In this document: positions 1-11,122 of the stretch, piece after piece
Layout: each line of letters begins with the position of its first letter
How positions within the stretch are numbered: position 1 is the first letter of the stretch
NCBI GenBank assembly: GCA_036971615.1
Contig: JAYKKR010000030.1
Coordinates: forward strand, 248,001 to 312,000
Length of the DNA stretch: 64,000 bases
Source of the DNA: Amyloporia xantha
Taxonomy: Eukaryota; Basidiomycota; Agaricomycetes; Polyporales; Adustoporiaceae
Direction of reading: 5' to 3'
Notes under the pieces: model-generated
Databases searched by the model: none
Told to the model about the DNA's origin: nothing
The model's input: the letters and a program-made list of their open reading frames with translations, nothing else
Translations under genes and position numbers: made by a program

Positions 1-10
1 CCTGAGCTCG

Positions 11-17
11 TATAAAA
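11..17 (+). promoter_or_regulatory. TATA box upstream of INO1
   Basis: TATAAAA lies 161 nt before the INO1 start codon, a distance compatible with a core promoter plus a 5' leader of about 130 nt. The window begins only 10 nt upstream, so upstream activating elements cannot be judged. Confidence 0.5.
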
Positions 18-177
18 AGTCCACGTATTCCGTCCTATCTCACCTCAACCTTCTGCGGTCTTTCTCCAGCCAATTTGCATGTTCTCGAACCAACTAGGGA
101 GCCCACACAATCCCCACAGAGGTTCCAAGCACACCTGTGGCGACGCGATTTATCATCTCTAATTTCTAAACATCACA

Positions 178-2045
178 ATGGCACCCTACACTTCCAACTC
201 TTCTGGGCTGAACACCCCTGAGTCTGAGCTCGAATCTGTTCTTCCTATCCATCCCACTTCTGTCCGTCGGCCCTACCCGATTGTCGTGCAGTCCGACTTG
301 ACCTCGTACTCGGACGAGTTCATCACCTCCAAGTTCACCAACCGCGGCACGGATGTTTCTGTGACGGGTGGGCAGTACGTTGTGACTCCTACTTCCAAGC
401 AGTACGAGTTCCAGACCGCTAGGAAGGTCTCTAAGACTGGGTGAGTCTTTTGCTTTGTATTCCTGGTTTGCGCGGTGCACACTGCAATGTGGAATATCAT
501 GCTGATACTGCGTATCTTGCCTAGGCTGATGATGGTCGGATGGGGTGGAAACAATGGTACCACCTTATCCGCGACAATCCTCGCCAACCGTCACAACATC
601 GTATGGCACACCAAGGCTGGCATCCAGCAGCCCAACTACATCGGCTCGCTCCTCCGTGCTTCCACCGTCCGTCTCGGCACCGACTCTTCCACCGGCAAGG
701 ACATCTACGTCCCCGTCTCGGATGTGCTCCCCATGGTGCACCCGAACGATCTCGTTCTTGGCGGCTGGGATATCTCCGGCGCGCCCATGAACGAGGCCAT
801 GAAGCGCGCTGAGGTCCTTGACTGGGACCTCCAGCGTCAGGTCGCACCGCACATGGCCGAGCTCGGGAAGCCGCTCCCGTCGATCTACTACCCCGACTTC
901 ATTGCTGCGAACCAGGAGGCTCGCGCGGACAACGTCATCCCGGGGACGGACAAGCAGGCGCATCTCGAGCGCGTCCGTGCGGACATCCGGCGTTTCAAGG
1001 CGGAGCATGGTCTCGATCGTGTGGTCGTGTTCTGGACGGCCAACACCGAGCGTTACAGCGACATCATTCCGGGTGTGAACGACACGGCGGACAACGTCCT
1101 CGCGGCGATCAAGGCGTCCCACTCGGAGGTCTCCCCGTCCACTGTCTTCGCCGTTGCTGCTATCCTGGAGGGTGAGCCTTTCGTGAACGGCGCGCCTCAG
1201 AACACGTTCGTTCCCGGTGTGATCGAGCTCGCGGAGCGCACGAAGTCGTTCATCGGGGGAGACGACCTGAAGTCCGGGCAGACGAAGCTCAAGTCGGTGT
1301 TCGCCGAGTTCTTGGTGAACGCTGGGATCAAGCCGCTGTCGATCGCGTCGTACAACCATCTGGGCAACAACGACGGGCACAACCTGTCGGCGGAGCCGCA
1401 GTTCAAGAGCAAGGAGATCAGCAAGAGCAGCGTGGTGGACGACATGGTGAACGCCAACGCGCTGCTGTTCAAGCCTGCGGCGGAGGGCGCAGTAGGGAAG
1501 AATGGGAAGCCTGCGAAGGGCGAGCACCCTGACCACATCGTCGTGATCAAGTACGTGCCCGCGGTCGGGGACTCGAAGAGGGCGATCGACGAGTACTACT
1601 CCGAGATCTTCTGCGGTGGCCGCTCGACGATCAACATCTTCAATGAGTGCGAGGTGCGTCGTCTGGGATGCTTTGCTGTCGCCTTTCGCTAATTCGCGTG
1701 TTTACCAGGATTCTCTGTTGGCTACGCCGCTCATACTGGACTTGGCCATTCTCACGGAGCTCCTGACTCGCGTGAAGTACCGTAACGTCTCCGCCAACCA
1801 GGCTGAGTTCGCGCCCCTGTACCCGGTGCTCTCCCTGCTTTCGTACATGCTGAAGGCCCCGCTCGTCAAGCCAGGTATGTTTATTCACGGCCTACAATTT
1901 TGAAGCATTCTCATGGCACTGCTTCATAGGCACGGACGTCGTCAACAGCCTGAACAGGCAGCGCAACGCGTTGGAGGCGTTCCTGAAGGCCTGCATTGGT
2001 CTTGAGGGCAGCAGCGACCTTCTGCTTGAGACTCGCCTCTGGTGA
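178..2045 (+). CDS. INO1: Inositol-3-phosphate synthase (myo-inositol-1-phosphate synthase)
   Basis: This NAD-dependent cytosolic enzyme converts glucose 6-phosphate to inositol 3-phosphate, the committed step of inositol and phosphatidylinositol synthesis. Four exons join in phase: 178-440, 525-1653, 1709-1874, 1930-2045, giving 557 aa (yeast Ino1 is 533 aa). The dinucleotide-binding loop [10 protein letters not shown] falls at residues 92-101 and is created across intron 1. Other family signatures are [18 protein letters not shown] and [14 protein letters not shown], the last of which fixes intron 2. Introns are 84, 55 and 55 nt with GTGAGT, GTGCGT and GTATGT donors. The start is the first ATG after the TATA box and gives the expected N-terminus. 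Codons are strongly biased to C/G in the third position, as expected for a highly expressed gene. The long antisense ORF across exon 2 is a shadow of this bias. The identification is secure. Confidence 0.97.
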
Positions 2046-2375
2046 ACGGTGTGCGGCTGACGGGTTCATGAGGTTTTCAACAAACCTATGGCCTAGCTAC
2101 TAGAGAATTGTTCGAAATAGTCTGCCATTCATCTGGCTGAAATGTGTGCTGTCTACTTCCTGATCAATGCAATATCGTCCTGTCTGTCCTACGTTGTTTG
2201 AGCCATATAGTTGTGCGGTTCGTGAATTCCAGAAATGTTGGTTTCGAGAAGGATGAAGCGCACAGAGTCACGATGCATGTCTGCTTCAGCAAAGTTGAAC
2301 CATTGGATCCGTACGAGTTACTGAATCGACCCCTGTATCGTAAAACTTTGGCAGCATTAGTCCGCGAACCACTAT

Positions 2376-2912
2376 AGTGCAGTTAGTGCTGCCGTGAGGT
2401 GAGGTACCTTGAGGCTCAAGGTGGCTTGAGGTGGTTCGGAATCTCGGCTTGCCACCTCAAGGTACCTTGAGGTGGTTTTTCCTTGAGGTACCTCGAGGTA
2501 ATTGATGGCCGAGCACCCAAGGTAAATGGTCACGTTATCTCATCGTCACGAGCGCGGCTACCGGTGACAACGCTCGTGAGCTCTGGCGAATTCAGTACCT
2601 CAAGCGAACAGTAGCATGTCCTATCCCTAAAATTTATTTTTAAATGCATATTAAATATCAACTGCATTTCATATATGTTCTGAAGCAAGTAATCCATGAA
2701 TAAACTATCTACAGCCACTCTGAACAGTTTTCTATTGCAGTTGGTCGCGCAGCCACCACATCCTGATCAGGAGAGAGTGACTCTGGTCGGCTTTAGCCGG
2801 TCACCTCAAGGTACCTCAAGGTAAATTTCAGCCACCTCGAGGTAAATGAGGTGAACGTCGGAGTTACCTCGAGGTGACCTTCACCTCACCTCACGGCAGC
2901 ACTAAGTGCAGT
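2376..2912. mobile_element. hAT-type MITE with 8-bp target-site duplication
   Basis: The element spans 2384-2904 (521 bp). Both ends carry the same 22-bp terminal inverted repeat beginning TAGTGCTGCCGTGAGG. It is flanked by perfect 8-bp direct repeats AGTGCAGT at 2376-2383 and 2905-2912. An 8-bp duplication with (C/T)A-starting short TIRs is characteristic of hAT transposons. Many copies of an ACCT(T/C)(G/A)AGGT-like motif, in both orientations, cluster within about 140 bp of the left end and 100 bp of the right end, like subterminal transposase-binding repeats. The AT-rich centre encodes nothing convincing, so it must be non-autonomous. Confidence 0.85.
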
Positions 2913-3132
2913 CTCCTACCCAGTCCATCCTCAGGCGGTGAGAGGAGCTATATCCTAAGTAAATTCATTCAATGCTGTATACTGGATCGATATCGTGTGA
3001 CTATGTACAATCGCCAGATCCACTACCCAAATCAACTTTAATCCCTTCGACCGCCGAGTCTTCTGTCCCACACAGCCGTTCAAACACCTCAGGCAAATGC
3101 AAGGAAATGGAAGCTCAAACTCGTACCGCGAA

Positions 3133-3642
3133 TCAGTAGAAGCGGCCTTGAGGAGTGGGTAGAGGGAACCTTGTCAGGTTCTCTGCACTCTTCTGCTGGA
3201 TGTACATATCGAAGTCCTTGAGGCTATTGGCTGGGACAATCCCGGCCGCCTCCAAGTCCTGCAGCACAGTGCGGCACCACCAACGGCAGCCAGCACCATC
3301 GTCGTTATAAATATACCTGTTGCGGCGACGCGGGGCCTCACCTAAGAAGTCAAGGACATTCTGGGGATTCGTGTTAACAGCGGTGTCCACGCGGAAACTG
3401 GCAGCACTGCTCTCGGAATCCGCGTCGGAGCAGGAGTCAATCAAGAAGTGGCCAGTACGCCCATCCGCGCCTGGGGTTAAGTCGAACATGACAAAGCGCA
3501 TGGGACCGGTGACACAGAAGATGCGCTAGTGAAGCACCGAGTTGGGGTCGGGCGAGACTGGGGAGCCAGATATGATGAAGTGCGTGATGGCATCGGTCTG
3601 GTACTTCTTGAAGCCCCGTAGTGTCATGGTGGGATCGCTCAT
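3133..3642 (-). pseudogene. Conserved fungal hypothetical protein (DUF7770-like), one nonsense codon
   Basis: A single frame read leftward from ATG 3642 to TGA 3133 is open for 170 codons except for one TAG at 3526-3528. Codons on both sides look coding and stay in frame, and no GT-AG pair of usable length removes the stop. The context is VLH-stop-RIFCVTG; TGG to TAG would be a one-base change, since related fungal proteins often have HWR there. That last point is from memory of the family and is uncertain. The motif GAGCRWWCRTVLQDLEAAG resembles the conserved core of DUF7770-type proteins. Either the gene is freshly inactivated, or a shorter 122-aa product begins at ATG 3501. Function is unknown. 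Confidence 0.55.
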
Positions 3643-5241
3643 GCTAACAGCTATTGTCGGGAATGAAGGTGCAAATGAGCCAAAATGTCCCTGAAGGGAT
3701 GTGATACACGTAGCTCTCGATGTACAGGTTGCCTAAGCGGGTGCGTCAAGTAAAGTACTGGAGCAGACTTGGACGTGTTGTCCCCTTTTATACGATGAGC
3801 CGCATCGGGCATGGCCTCGAGGTTGCTTCAAGAGTTGATTTCTAGATCTGAGTGGGTGGGAACGTATTATACTGATACCGCTAGAGCGATCTGGAAGCAA
3901 GTTTAGCAGATATGGAGTCAAGATGGAGTCAGGACCTGTACCGCATATATCGTACTTACCCATCATGAGAGGTGGTCCGTGGAGTCACATCTGAATGCTT
4001 CTGCCTCGGTGTCTCCATGAAGCAGTCCGCAACACAGAAGCAACTTGAGCAATCAGAGATGGTGCACATAATGAAAGCAGTATCTCCTTTTGTTCAACAG
4101 AAGTCATGACTAGCACGATTGCACCAGCGCGCCGCGTGAGCGCACATGATATGAAGACGCAGGGGTATCATTTAGTGGTGACGAGGGCTTGTGACCTTGT
4201 ACCGACTAGTGCGGAACCGTCAACACGTAAGGACTCGAGGTTGAGTGCCACTGTTCCGAGTCAGTATCAGTGCCCAGTCATATCACGGTAGCGCTCACCT
4301 AGTACTGAGAGCAGCACTGCGTGACGTTCTCCTGCTGAGGTCCCACATCGAGTGGGTACTATAGGATTTGGGAAGATTGACTCAGACTCGGTATCAAGGA
4401 CCCAGCTGCCACTCGAGCCAGTCGCTTCCAGAACAGGACGTTCAAGGGCGTTTCAAGATCTGGAACCATAATGCCAGATTCAGAAGCGTGGGATGTGGAC
4501 CCACAGTACCATACGGATCCGTGACTCGCAGACACGACATCAGAAGAGGAAAAAAAACCGAGTCAAGACGAAGCCAGCGCGGGCATCTGGTAGACGAGGT
4601 TCGGGCAGCGAGAAAACGAATTCGTGAGCGGTGAAGAAGGCGAAGAAGATACGTGATGCGGCGGCGGTCGCCTGGCTGAGCGAACGCGAGTTTTCTATCA
4701 CCCTTGCTGCCGGCCTAGCACCAGCCGACAGCACGAAGAGCGAGCGACGCTACGTTATGAGGGATATCGTGGAGTAGTCCGAGGGCCGCGAGTATCGTCA
4801 TCTGCAATATCGATAGATATCTACTAACCTAACCAAAATTGAGGAAGGGGGATCGTTGTTGATCAGAACATCCCGTCTCTGCATCATCTGAGTTGCAGCT
4901 AATAATCTGTCCGCTCCTTGTCAATATTCAATATCACCTAGTAATCTACACACCGTGTCTCCCTGGTACATATCTTGCATTCCATCCTGGTGGGCTTAAT
5001 TTACCTGATGCGCTAGGCGTTGTATGGCACAAGTCCACATGTGAGCACTCAAGTACTCATCGCCTGGCAAAAAATTGAGAAGCACCAGACGCAAGGTACG
5101 GAGGGTCCGACGAGCCAAACTCGTCGCCAGTAAACAAGCACCATCGGAAAGGCCCATCCAAGCTCAGTCAGCGGACAACGTCCAGAATCGCGACACCTCA
5201 GCAGCAATCGAACCCCAGCCCTGAACCCAAGGCCAGTATCC
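3643..5241. other. No intact gene recognised
   Basis: About 1.6 kb with only short, mutually inconsistent ORFs. Around 4440-4790 there are acidic and lysine-rich stretches in one forward frame interrupted by several stops, which could be a decayed coding fragment. No family could be named. Confidence 0.5.
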
Positions 5242-6484
5242 CTAGCCGAGATGCCAACATGACAGCGAATCAGAAATGTCAAAAGCCAGGCCACACAAGC
5301 GCGAGTTCGGACAGAGCTTGACTACCTCGCGCAGGCCACCTAGCGTAGCATAAGACGCCTGGTCCCAGCCACTCAGTACGGCGAGGCTGAGACGTTCAAG
5401 CCACGACCATACGGTGGCCATTTTGATGACCGCCATGTCGTCCAAGTAATAGATCATATCCGAGTTTCTATCCACGGCGGGGAAATGGAGAAATTCCAAG
5501 AGAGACGCAAAGGTATGAGCGTTCATGGCAAGATCCGCGGTTTTGAGCTCCGGGTCTGTTTGTGTGTACTGGGGACCATGGTGTGAATGAGTCGTATCTC
5601 TTAGACCGACGCGGAACAGACATGTCGGAACTCTGAGAAGAACTCGAGGACCAGCACAGCCTTCGGCCAAACTTCGATACTCACTGAGAGCGCTTCAAGT
5701 TGGCATTTGGATTGACATGCACGTAGAAGCTCGATCTCCAACGAGCCAGCGTGAAACCGCAGGGTGCGTACTGACAGGAACATGTGTGTCTTGAAGAGGT
5801 TTCCGAAGGGGGGGACGTCGGTGAAAGACCTGAGCTGAATGTGATGTTGTGATAAATGCGGCATAGTTCTCAGACGCTTGAGATCTTGCCGAAGCATACC
5901 GGTAACATACTGTCTGTGAGACTTCATCCAATTCGCCATGACGCAACTGTCGTGGACAGGCAAATTGTCGAAGGCAATACTGCCCACAAACAAAGCATTG
6001 AGGCTGTATGATGTCTGTTAGAAGCATGGAAACAAATTGTTGCGCTTCCTTCTGTCGCCAGTGATGTGAACAGTCAAGATGTAGACTGGCGAAATCGAAC
6101 GGGACGGGTGATGGCGAGTCATCTGCGTTGTACAGATCATAACTAAAGCACTGTATACGAGACGCATATGGATTGAATCTCGACCAGTCAGTGGCCAGGA
6201 GAGGACGAATAAGCGTCTGAAATAGGATCAGCAACGCTCCGGGCAGTAGCGTAACGGGGGCGTACCACGTAAGTCATGAGGGATCTTCATGCATATTGCC
6301 AGGTAGAGTTCTGATGAGAGGATCTAGCGTGGACTGCGTGTGCCAGAGTCAATTCAAGGCCAGTTCAAGAAATAATTGGCACGTCAGTGTGGGCTTCAGT
6401 GCGACTCCTTCCGGCATCCCCGTCGAAAATAACATGCTTTATTATCGTCTCCAGAATCTCAATAATCTCGAGGCACCGATGCAT
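5242..6484 (-). pseudogene. Decayed F-box/LRR-type protein gene
   Basis: Read leftward, the stretch carries the sequence pattern of the large Agaricomycete F-box family: an N-terminal part near 6484-6300 ending in ALN-stop-LWHTQSTLDPLIRTLP, then RPLLATDWSRFNPYASRI (about 6200), then a leucine-rich part with TFASLLEFLHF, a 'LERLSLAVLSGWDQ' segment and 'LREVVKLCPNSRLCGLAFD' (5242-5520). In intact relatives these blocks lie in one protein. Here they sit in three different frames (6234-5695, 5993-5601, 5670-5242), with an in-frame TGA in the expected 'ALDxLW' position and another stop near 6395. Such proteins are thought to act as SCF ubiquitin-ligase adaptors. The multiple lesions argue for a pseudogene rather than missed introns. 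Confidence 0.65.
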
Positions 6485-6873
6485 GTTACACCTGTCTCAT
6501 CGCGCGACTTCTTCAGCATCCCCCCGGATCAACAGTGACGACTTACCATGTCTGACAGAGTTATCCAATAGTAACCGTTCTGTGTCGATGGTCAATACAA
6601 AGGAAAAGAGTCAAATACGACTGAATATTGATTGACTCACTCTGACACATATACATTCCACGAGCAGGGGAAGTAATGGTACCCTTGACCCGCATTTCAG
6701 CAGTTGGGAGTATGGCAATAAATTCGGACTGTACGGTTTCGGTGGGCGTCTACGAGCACGCGCGAAAGAACGCGCCTTGAATTTGTACGGACTGAGTTCG
6801 ACCTAACCATCTCGACTATTGACGATCCTCCGGAATCAACTTTCCATTCATTTGAAGATTCCGCGAGATCAAC

Positions 6874-8994
6874 ATGTCTCTAAAAGTGCCAAAGGCAAAT
6901 AACATGCAGCTCTTCAAGGAAGGCTACAAGGTCAGTCAATGCACGGTTTTGGCTTGGTCTGCGCGTTTTAGCTTGATTTCGCAAAACGTTTCCTAGCATC
7001 TCCAAGGGCTTGAAGATGCCGTTCTACGAAATATACAGGCGGTTGCAGAGTTGTCAGACCTTGTGCGGACGAGTTTCGGGCCCAATGGTGCGTCTAGCTC
7101 CATCTCTGGCAGGATTCACGGATCCTCACTGTACAGCGCGTCCCATTAGGCAGGAATAAGCTGGTAGTCAACCATCTTGGGAGACTTTTCGTAACCTCCG
7201 ATGCAGCTACGATCATTCGTGAGATCGAGGTGGTGCATCCAGCGGCGAAGCTGTTGGTCATGGCGTCTCAGGCGCAAGAGGGAGAGGTACGTCTCGCGAG
7301 CATTTAGGATCGTCTGTACACGCAGATCTTACATTTTTTCTAACTTGATGTAGATGGGTGATTCGACAAATATGGTGCTCATTCTCGCTGGGGAGCTCCT
7401 CAAAAAGGCAGAACATCTCCTCATCATGGGTCTGCACCCAAGCGAGATCATCAAGGGCTATGAGCTCGCCTGCACAAAGGCCATTGAGGAACTCGAAAGT
7501 ATGTTATGCGGATTCCCTAATCTCCCGTGCTGACATCATATTTTCCGTGCAGATCTTTCGAAATCATCTCTACCGTCGCCATTAACTCAGACCGAGCTCG
7601 CAGCCGCATTGAGGCCTGCGATCGCATCAAAACAATACGGATACGAGAACACACTTGCGTCGCTTGTTGCAGAGGCTGCACTAGCAGTCATGCCCCCCAA
7701 TCCGAAGAATTTCAACGTCGACAACGTACGGGTAGTCAAGATTATGGGCGGCAGTCTGGCAGGGAGCAAGGTAGTGAGGGGTATGGTATTTGGGCGAGAG
7801 CCGGAAGGTGTGTTCGCTCAGTCATACTATGTTGAAGCAATCGTTGATGGTTGAGTATGTGCTTAGGGATGATCAAAAAAGTGAGGAAGGCCAAGGTGGC
7901 AGTCTTCACATGTGGACTAGATATTGCGCAGACGGAGACGAAGGGCACGGTCCTACTCAAAAACGCGGACGAGATGCTGAACTTTACCCGGGGAGAAGAG
8001 CAGCAATTAGAGAAGGTGCTTAAACCTTCATAATCATTGCAATGAAGAGTATACTGATTAGGACACCTATTAGATCTTCAACGAGATTGCAGCATCTGGC
8101 GTGAAAGTCATCATTGCTGGTTCGACCATGGGCGAACTTGCGCTGCACTACCTAAATCGTCTCGACATCGCCGTCCTCAAGGTCCTCTCAAAATTCGACC
8201 TTCGCCGACTCTGCCGCGTCGTGAATGCGACGCCTCTCGCTCGCATGGGCGCCCCAACGGCTGAGGAGGCAGGATACGTCGACGTCTTCGAGTGCATCGA
8301 AGTCGGCGGAGATCGCGTGACCGTCCTGCGGCAACTCGTCGAGGGTGACCCCGACTTTGATGCGTCATCCGCGGCAGGCCCGGCGGAGAAGACGAGGACG
8401 GCGACGATCGTTCTGCGGGGCGCGACCACGAACCGGCTGGACGATCTGGAGCGTGCGGTGGATGACGGCGTGAACGTGATCAAGGCACTCCTCAAGGACC
8501 CACGGTTAGTACCTGGTGCAGGCGCGACGGAGCTCGAGCTCGCGAGACGGGTAGAGACGTACGGTGCCGGCTTGAAGGGGCTGTCACAGCATGGCGTGCG
8601 GCGGTGGGCGAATGCGCTAGAGGCGATACCGAGAACAATAGCTGAAAACGCTCTGGGCGGATCCGAGGGCAATGAAATCGTCAGTCGGCTGTGGGCGAAG
8701 CACGAAGGTCCCGGCGGGGAAGCTTGGGGCGTTGACGTTGAGGTGCGTCTCATGATTCATTGGTGATGCTGCGCGACGCTGACAGCTGACGAATTACGTT
8801 AGGCGGAAACGGACGGTACGCTGAATGCGTCCGAACGGGGCATCAATGACTCGCTGGCAGCGAAGTCTTGGGCCATCAGACTGGCGACAGAAGCGGCTGT
8901 GTCGGTCCTCAGCGTGGACAGTATCATCATGAGCAAACCTGCCGGTGGTCCTAAGATTCCACAGCAAGCAGGCAACTGGGACGAGGACGACTGA
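6874..8994 (+). CDS. CCT8: T-complex protein 1 subunit theta (CCT/TRiC chaperonin)
   Basis: This is a subunit of the cytosolic hetero-oligomeric chaperonin that folds actin, tubulin and other proteins with ATP. Eight exons join in phase: 6874-6930, 6997-7087, 7150-7286, 7354-7498, 7553-7807, 7867-8015, 8074-8742, 8803-8994, for 564 aa (human CCT8 is 548). Family landmarks are FGPNG near residue 48, LFVTSDAATIIRE, HPAAKLLVMASQ, the ATP-site loop (here GDSTN), KQYGYE, ETKGTVLLK, DLRRLCR, ERAVDDGVN with the catalytic Asp, LVPGAGATE, and the C-terminal SIIMSKPAGGPK followed by an acidic tail. The combination of GLEDAV and KQYG identifies theta among the eight paralogues. One oddity is that the usually invariant GDGT(T/N) loop reads GDSTN. 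Splice sites are all GT-AG and introns are 51-68 nt. Confidence 0.95.
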
Positions 8995-9555
8995 TCTTAA
9001 TTTGGTAGTGAAGTAGAAACATTTAATGCGTAATGCGTTGTACAATGGCAGTCATATTCATTTGCTTCATTTTGCTTGACGGCCACATGCCTCGATACAG
9101 TACGTCATGGAGGTGCTATTGTATTTGTGAAATCAACGGCGTAAAAGTTTGTTCGTAACCTCCGGCCAAACAATGGAAATGGTCCGTGCGCATCCCGACG
9201 CGCGTATATAAGGTATTGCCCGCCACTTGAACACCTCATACTTACCTTGATGGCACATCCCCCTTCACGTACCAGGGAATGTGGGCCGTGGGGGCTTCTC
9301 ATAGCACGGCGACCATGTCCTCAGGGAGACCTCGCGGTTTGTATGGGCTCCGGCTCATGCACCGTCTCAATATTTTCCTGTCCTGCTTCGGCCCTCGGGC
9401 TGGGCAGGCCTTCATTTTTGTTCCAGCATCTCGCTAACCCTAACCCTAATAACACCCTTTATAGTAATTGGATATGTTGTCAATACTTATCCAATTGTTA
9501 TTGTTGTGCAAACTTTAAACCTCAAAGTATCAGCTGACTTATCCTGAATACATGC
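8995..9555. other. Intergenic, no gene recognised
   Basis: The 3' flank of CCT8 and spacer before the tandem duplication. It contains two and a half CCCTAA units at 9434-9450, too short to call an interstitial telomere tract. No supported gene. Confidence 0.5.
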
Positions 9556-10401
9556 TACGCAATTTGTCTGTGCCATCGACTGCGAAATATCAGGTCCATC
9601 TTATGTTATGACCGTCAGGCTGTGTATTCCTTGAGCCTAGAGCTCAAAGAGATTCTTGCTCTCCGTAACAAGACCGGACATCATTAGCACCTCTGACTCC
9701 CAGCGCCCATTTTTCCAGAAACGTTTGCTCGGCTCGGGCACACGTTAGCACATCAGGCGTCAGTCTATGAGCGACCGTCCTTAAAGTACGCCGCCCATCT
9801 GTCAGTACGCGCTCAATATTGTGGATATATCGTGGAGCTCCAATATATGACCGCGAGGCTCTGAAGGCTGCTCACAGGGAGAATCATTTCCTCTTGAGCA
9901 GGTCTCGGGCCGTCTGTCCAGTCCATTTCATCACTCTGAGCACGTCTGCTGCTTCATTCATACATTGATACTGTAGGAACAAATTGATCATCTGCCAGGA
10001 TGCCCATATGGGACAGTACACGAAGTACGTCAGTCTGCTCGCTTCTTCAAGCGTCTCGACCTGTGCGCGCGGCTCTTTTTAGCTTTTGACGGTATGACTA
10101 TACCGTCAAGTGGTTTTATGTGTGCGCAAAAGGTAAATGCACCCAGAGCCTGACTCCATTTCGGTCTCAAGCTGGGCTCCATGCAGTTCGACGGGATCTT
10201 CAGTCGCACATTCGTCCGTCCGACCGCATGCCCAGCCGTACATTTTCAGGTCCCTGGCCCGTCTGACCCTGCATGACTCGACTATTACACCGTGGGTTTC
10301 TCACTTCTCAAGGCTCAAGCTGCGCTGCTCCGCTGACAAGAATGACCTGTTCCTGACCTGGATCTTTATGTAATGGCTCGGTTTGATCGCTCCAAGTTTT
10401 G

Positions 10402-10408
10402 TATAAAA
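10402..10408 (+). promoter_or_regulatory. TATA box of DPBB gene 1
   Basis: TATAAAA followed by GGCGGTC, exactly 100 nt before the start codon. The same motif is kept at the same relative place in the second copy, which supports function. Confidence 0.7.
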
Positions 10409-10501
10409 GGCGGTCCATTGTAGGGTCAATGCTGCAGGCTCTCAGCTTTCGTCAACTGAGAATCTTACCCCCGTTGCAGCACCTCCTCTCGCGGTTTCAC
10501 G

Positions 10502-11122
10502 ATGCAGCTCACCTTCAAGCATTCTATCGTCTTCATCGGCATGCTTATTGCCAGTACAAAGGCCCAGCTCAACGGCACTGGTGACTGTGTGTATCGCATA
10601 AGTCTCAAGGTTAGCTAGGATTGCTGAATTTTCTTCTGCCCGATTATAGTGTTCTATTTTAACCCGGGTTTGGGAGCCTGCGGATTCAACTACACAAACA
10701 GCACTCAGTACCTCGCGTCTGTTTCCTCGACGGTATTCGATAATTACCCGTACGTTTTGATCACTTGATCTTCCCGATTTAAACCACTAATCAATATTAC
10801 AGGGGTGCCACGGAAGACCCCAACAAGTACGTTTCTTGACAATCGTAGTGTCGGAAGATCCACTGACTTTATGTCCCCAGCAACCCGATTTGCCAGCACA
10901 ACCTCACCGTGACCTGTATGCAACTCTCCAGTGCGCTATTGTTATCTCACTGAGACCACCCTTATTTCAGACGACGGCCTGACTGTCTCCGCTCGCATCG
11001 TGGATCAATTTGAAAGCCCACCAAACCCGGCCAACGATGTTAGCTTATCCGCTACTGCGTTCCAGGTATTTGCACCGTTGTCCCAGGGCGTGGTTGATGG
11101 CGTTGCGTGGGACATTGTCTGA
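10502..11122 (+). CDS. Small secreted DPBB-fold protein (expansin/riboflavin-aldehyde-forming-enzyme-like), copy 1
   Basis: Five exons (10502-10586, 10650-10749, 10803-10826, 10881-10915, 10971-11122) give 131 aa. Residues 1-22 form a signal peptide ending near TKAQ. The rest has the double-psi beta-barrel pattern FYFNPGLGACGFNYTN...VSSTVFDNYPGAT...NNPICQHNLTVTYDD, then 'SATAFQVFAPLSQGVVDGVAWDIV' in related proteins' final strand position. Known relatives are small secreted expansin/barwin-like proteins common in Agaricomycetes; their biochemical role is poorly defined. The usual Asp-Arg-Cys-x-Gly-Cys segment is replaced by DQFESPPN, so one conserved cysteine pair is absent. The 24- and 35-nt exons make it easy to miss. 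Its sister lies 2.2 kb downstream. Confidence 0.85.

Noticed and set aside
565..1536. 323-codon antisense ORF across INO1 exon 2
   Set aside because: It mirrors the GC-rich third-position bias of INO1, has Arg/Val/Leu-rich content without motifs, and the sense frame is a certain gene.
9434..9450. CCCTAA-type telomere-like repeat
   Set aside because: Only about two and a half units; no subtelomeric features nearby.
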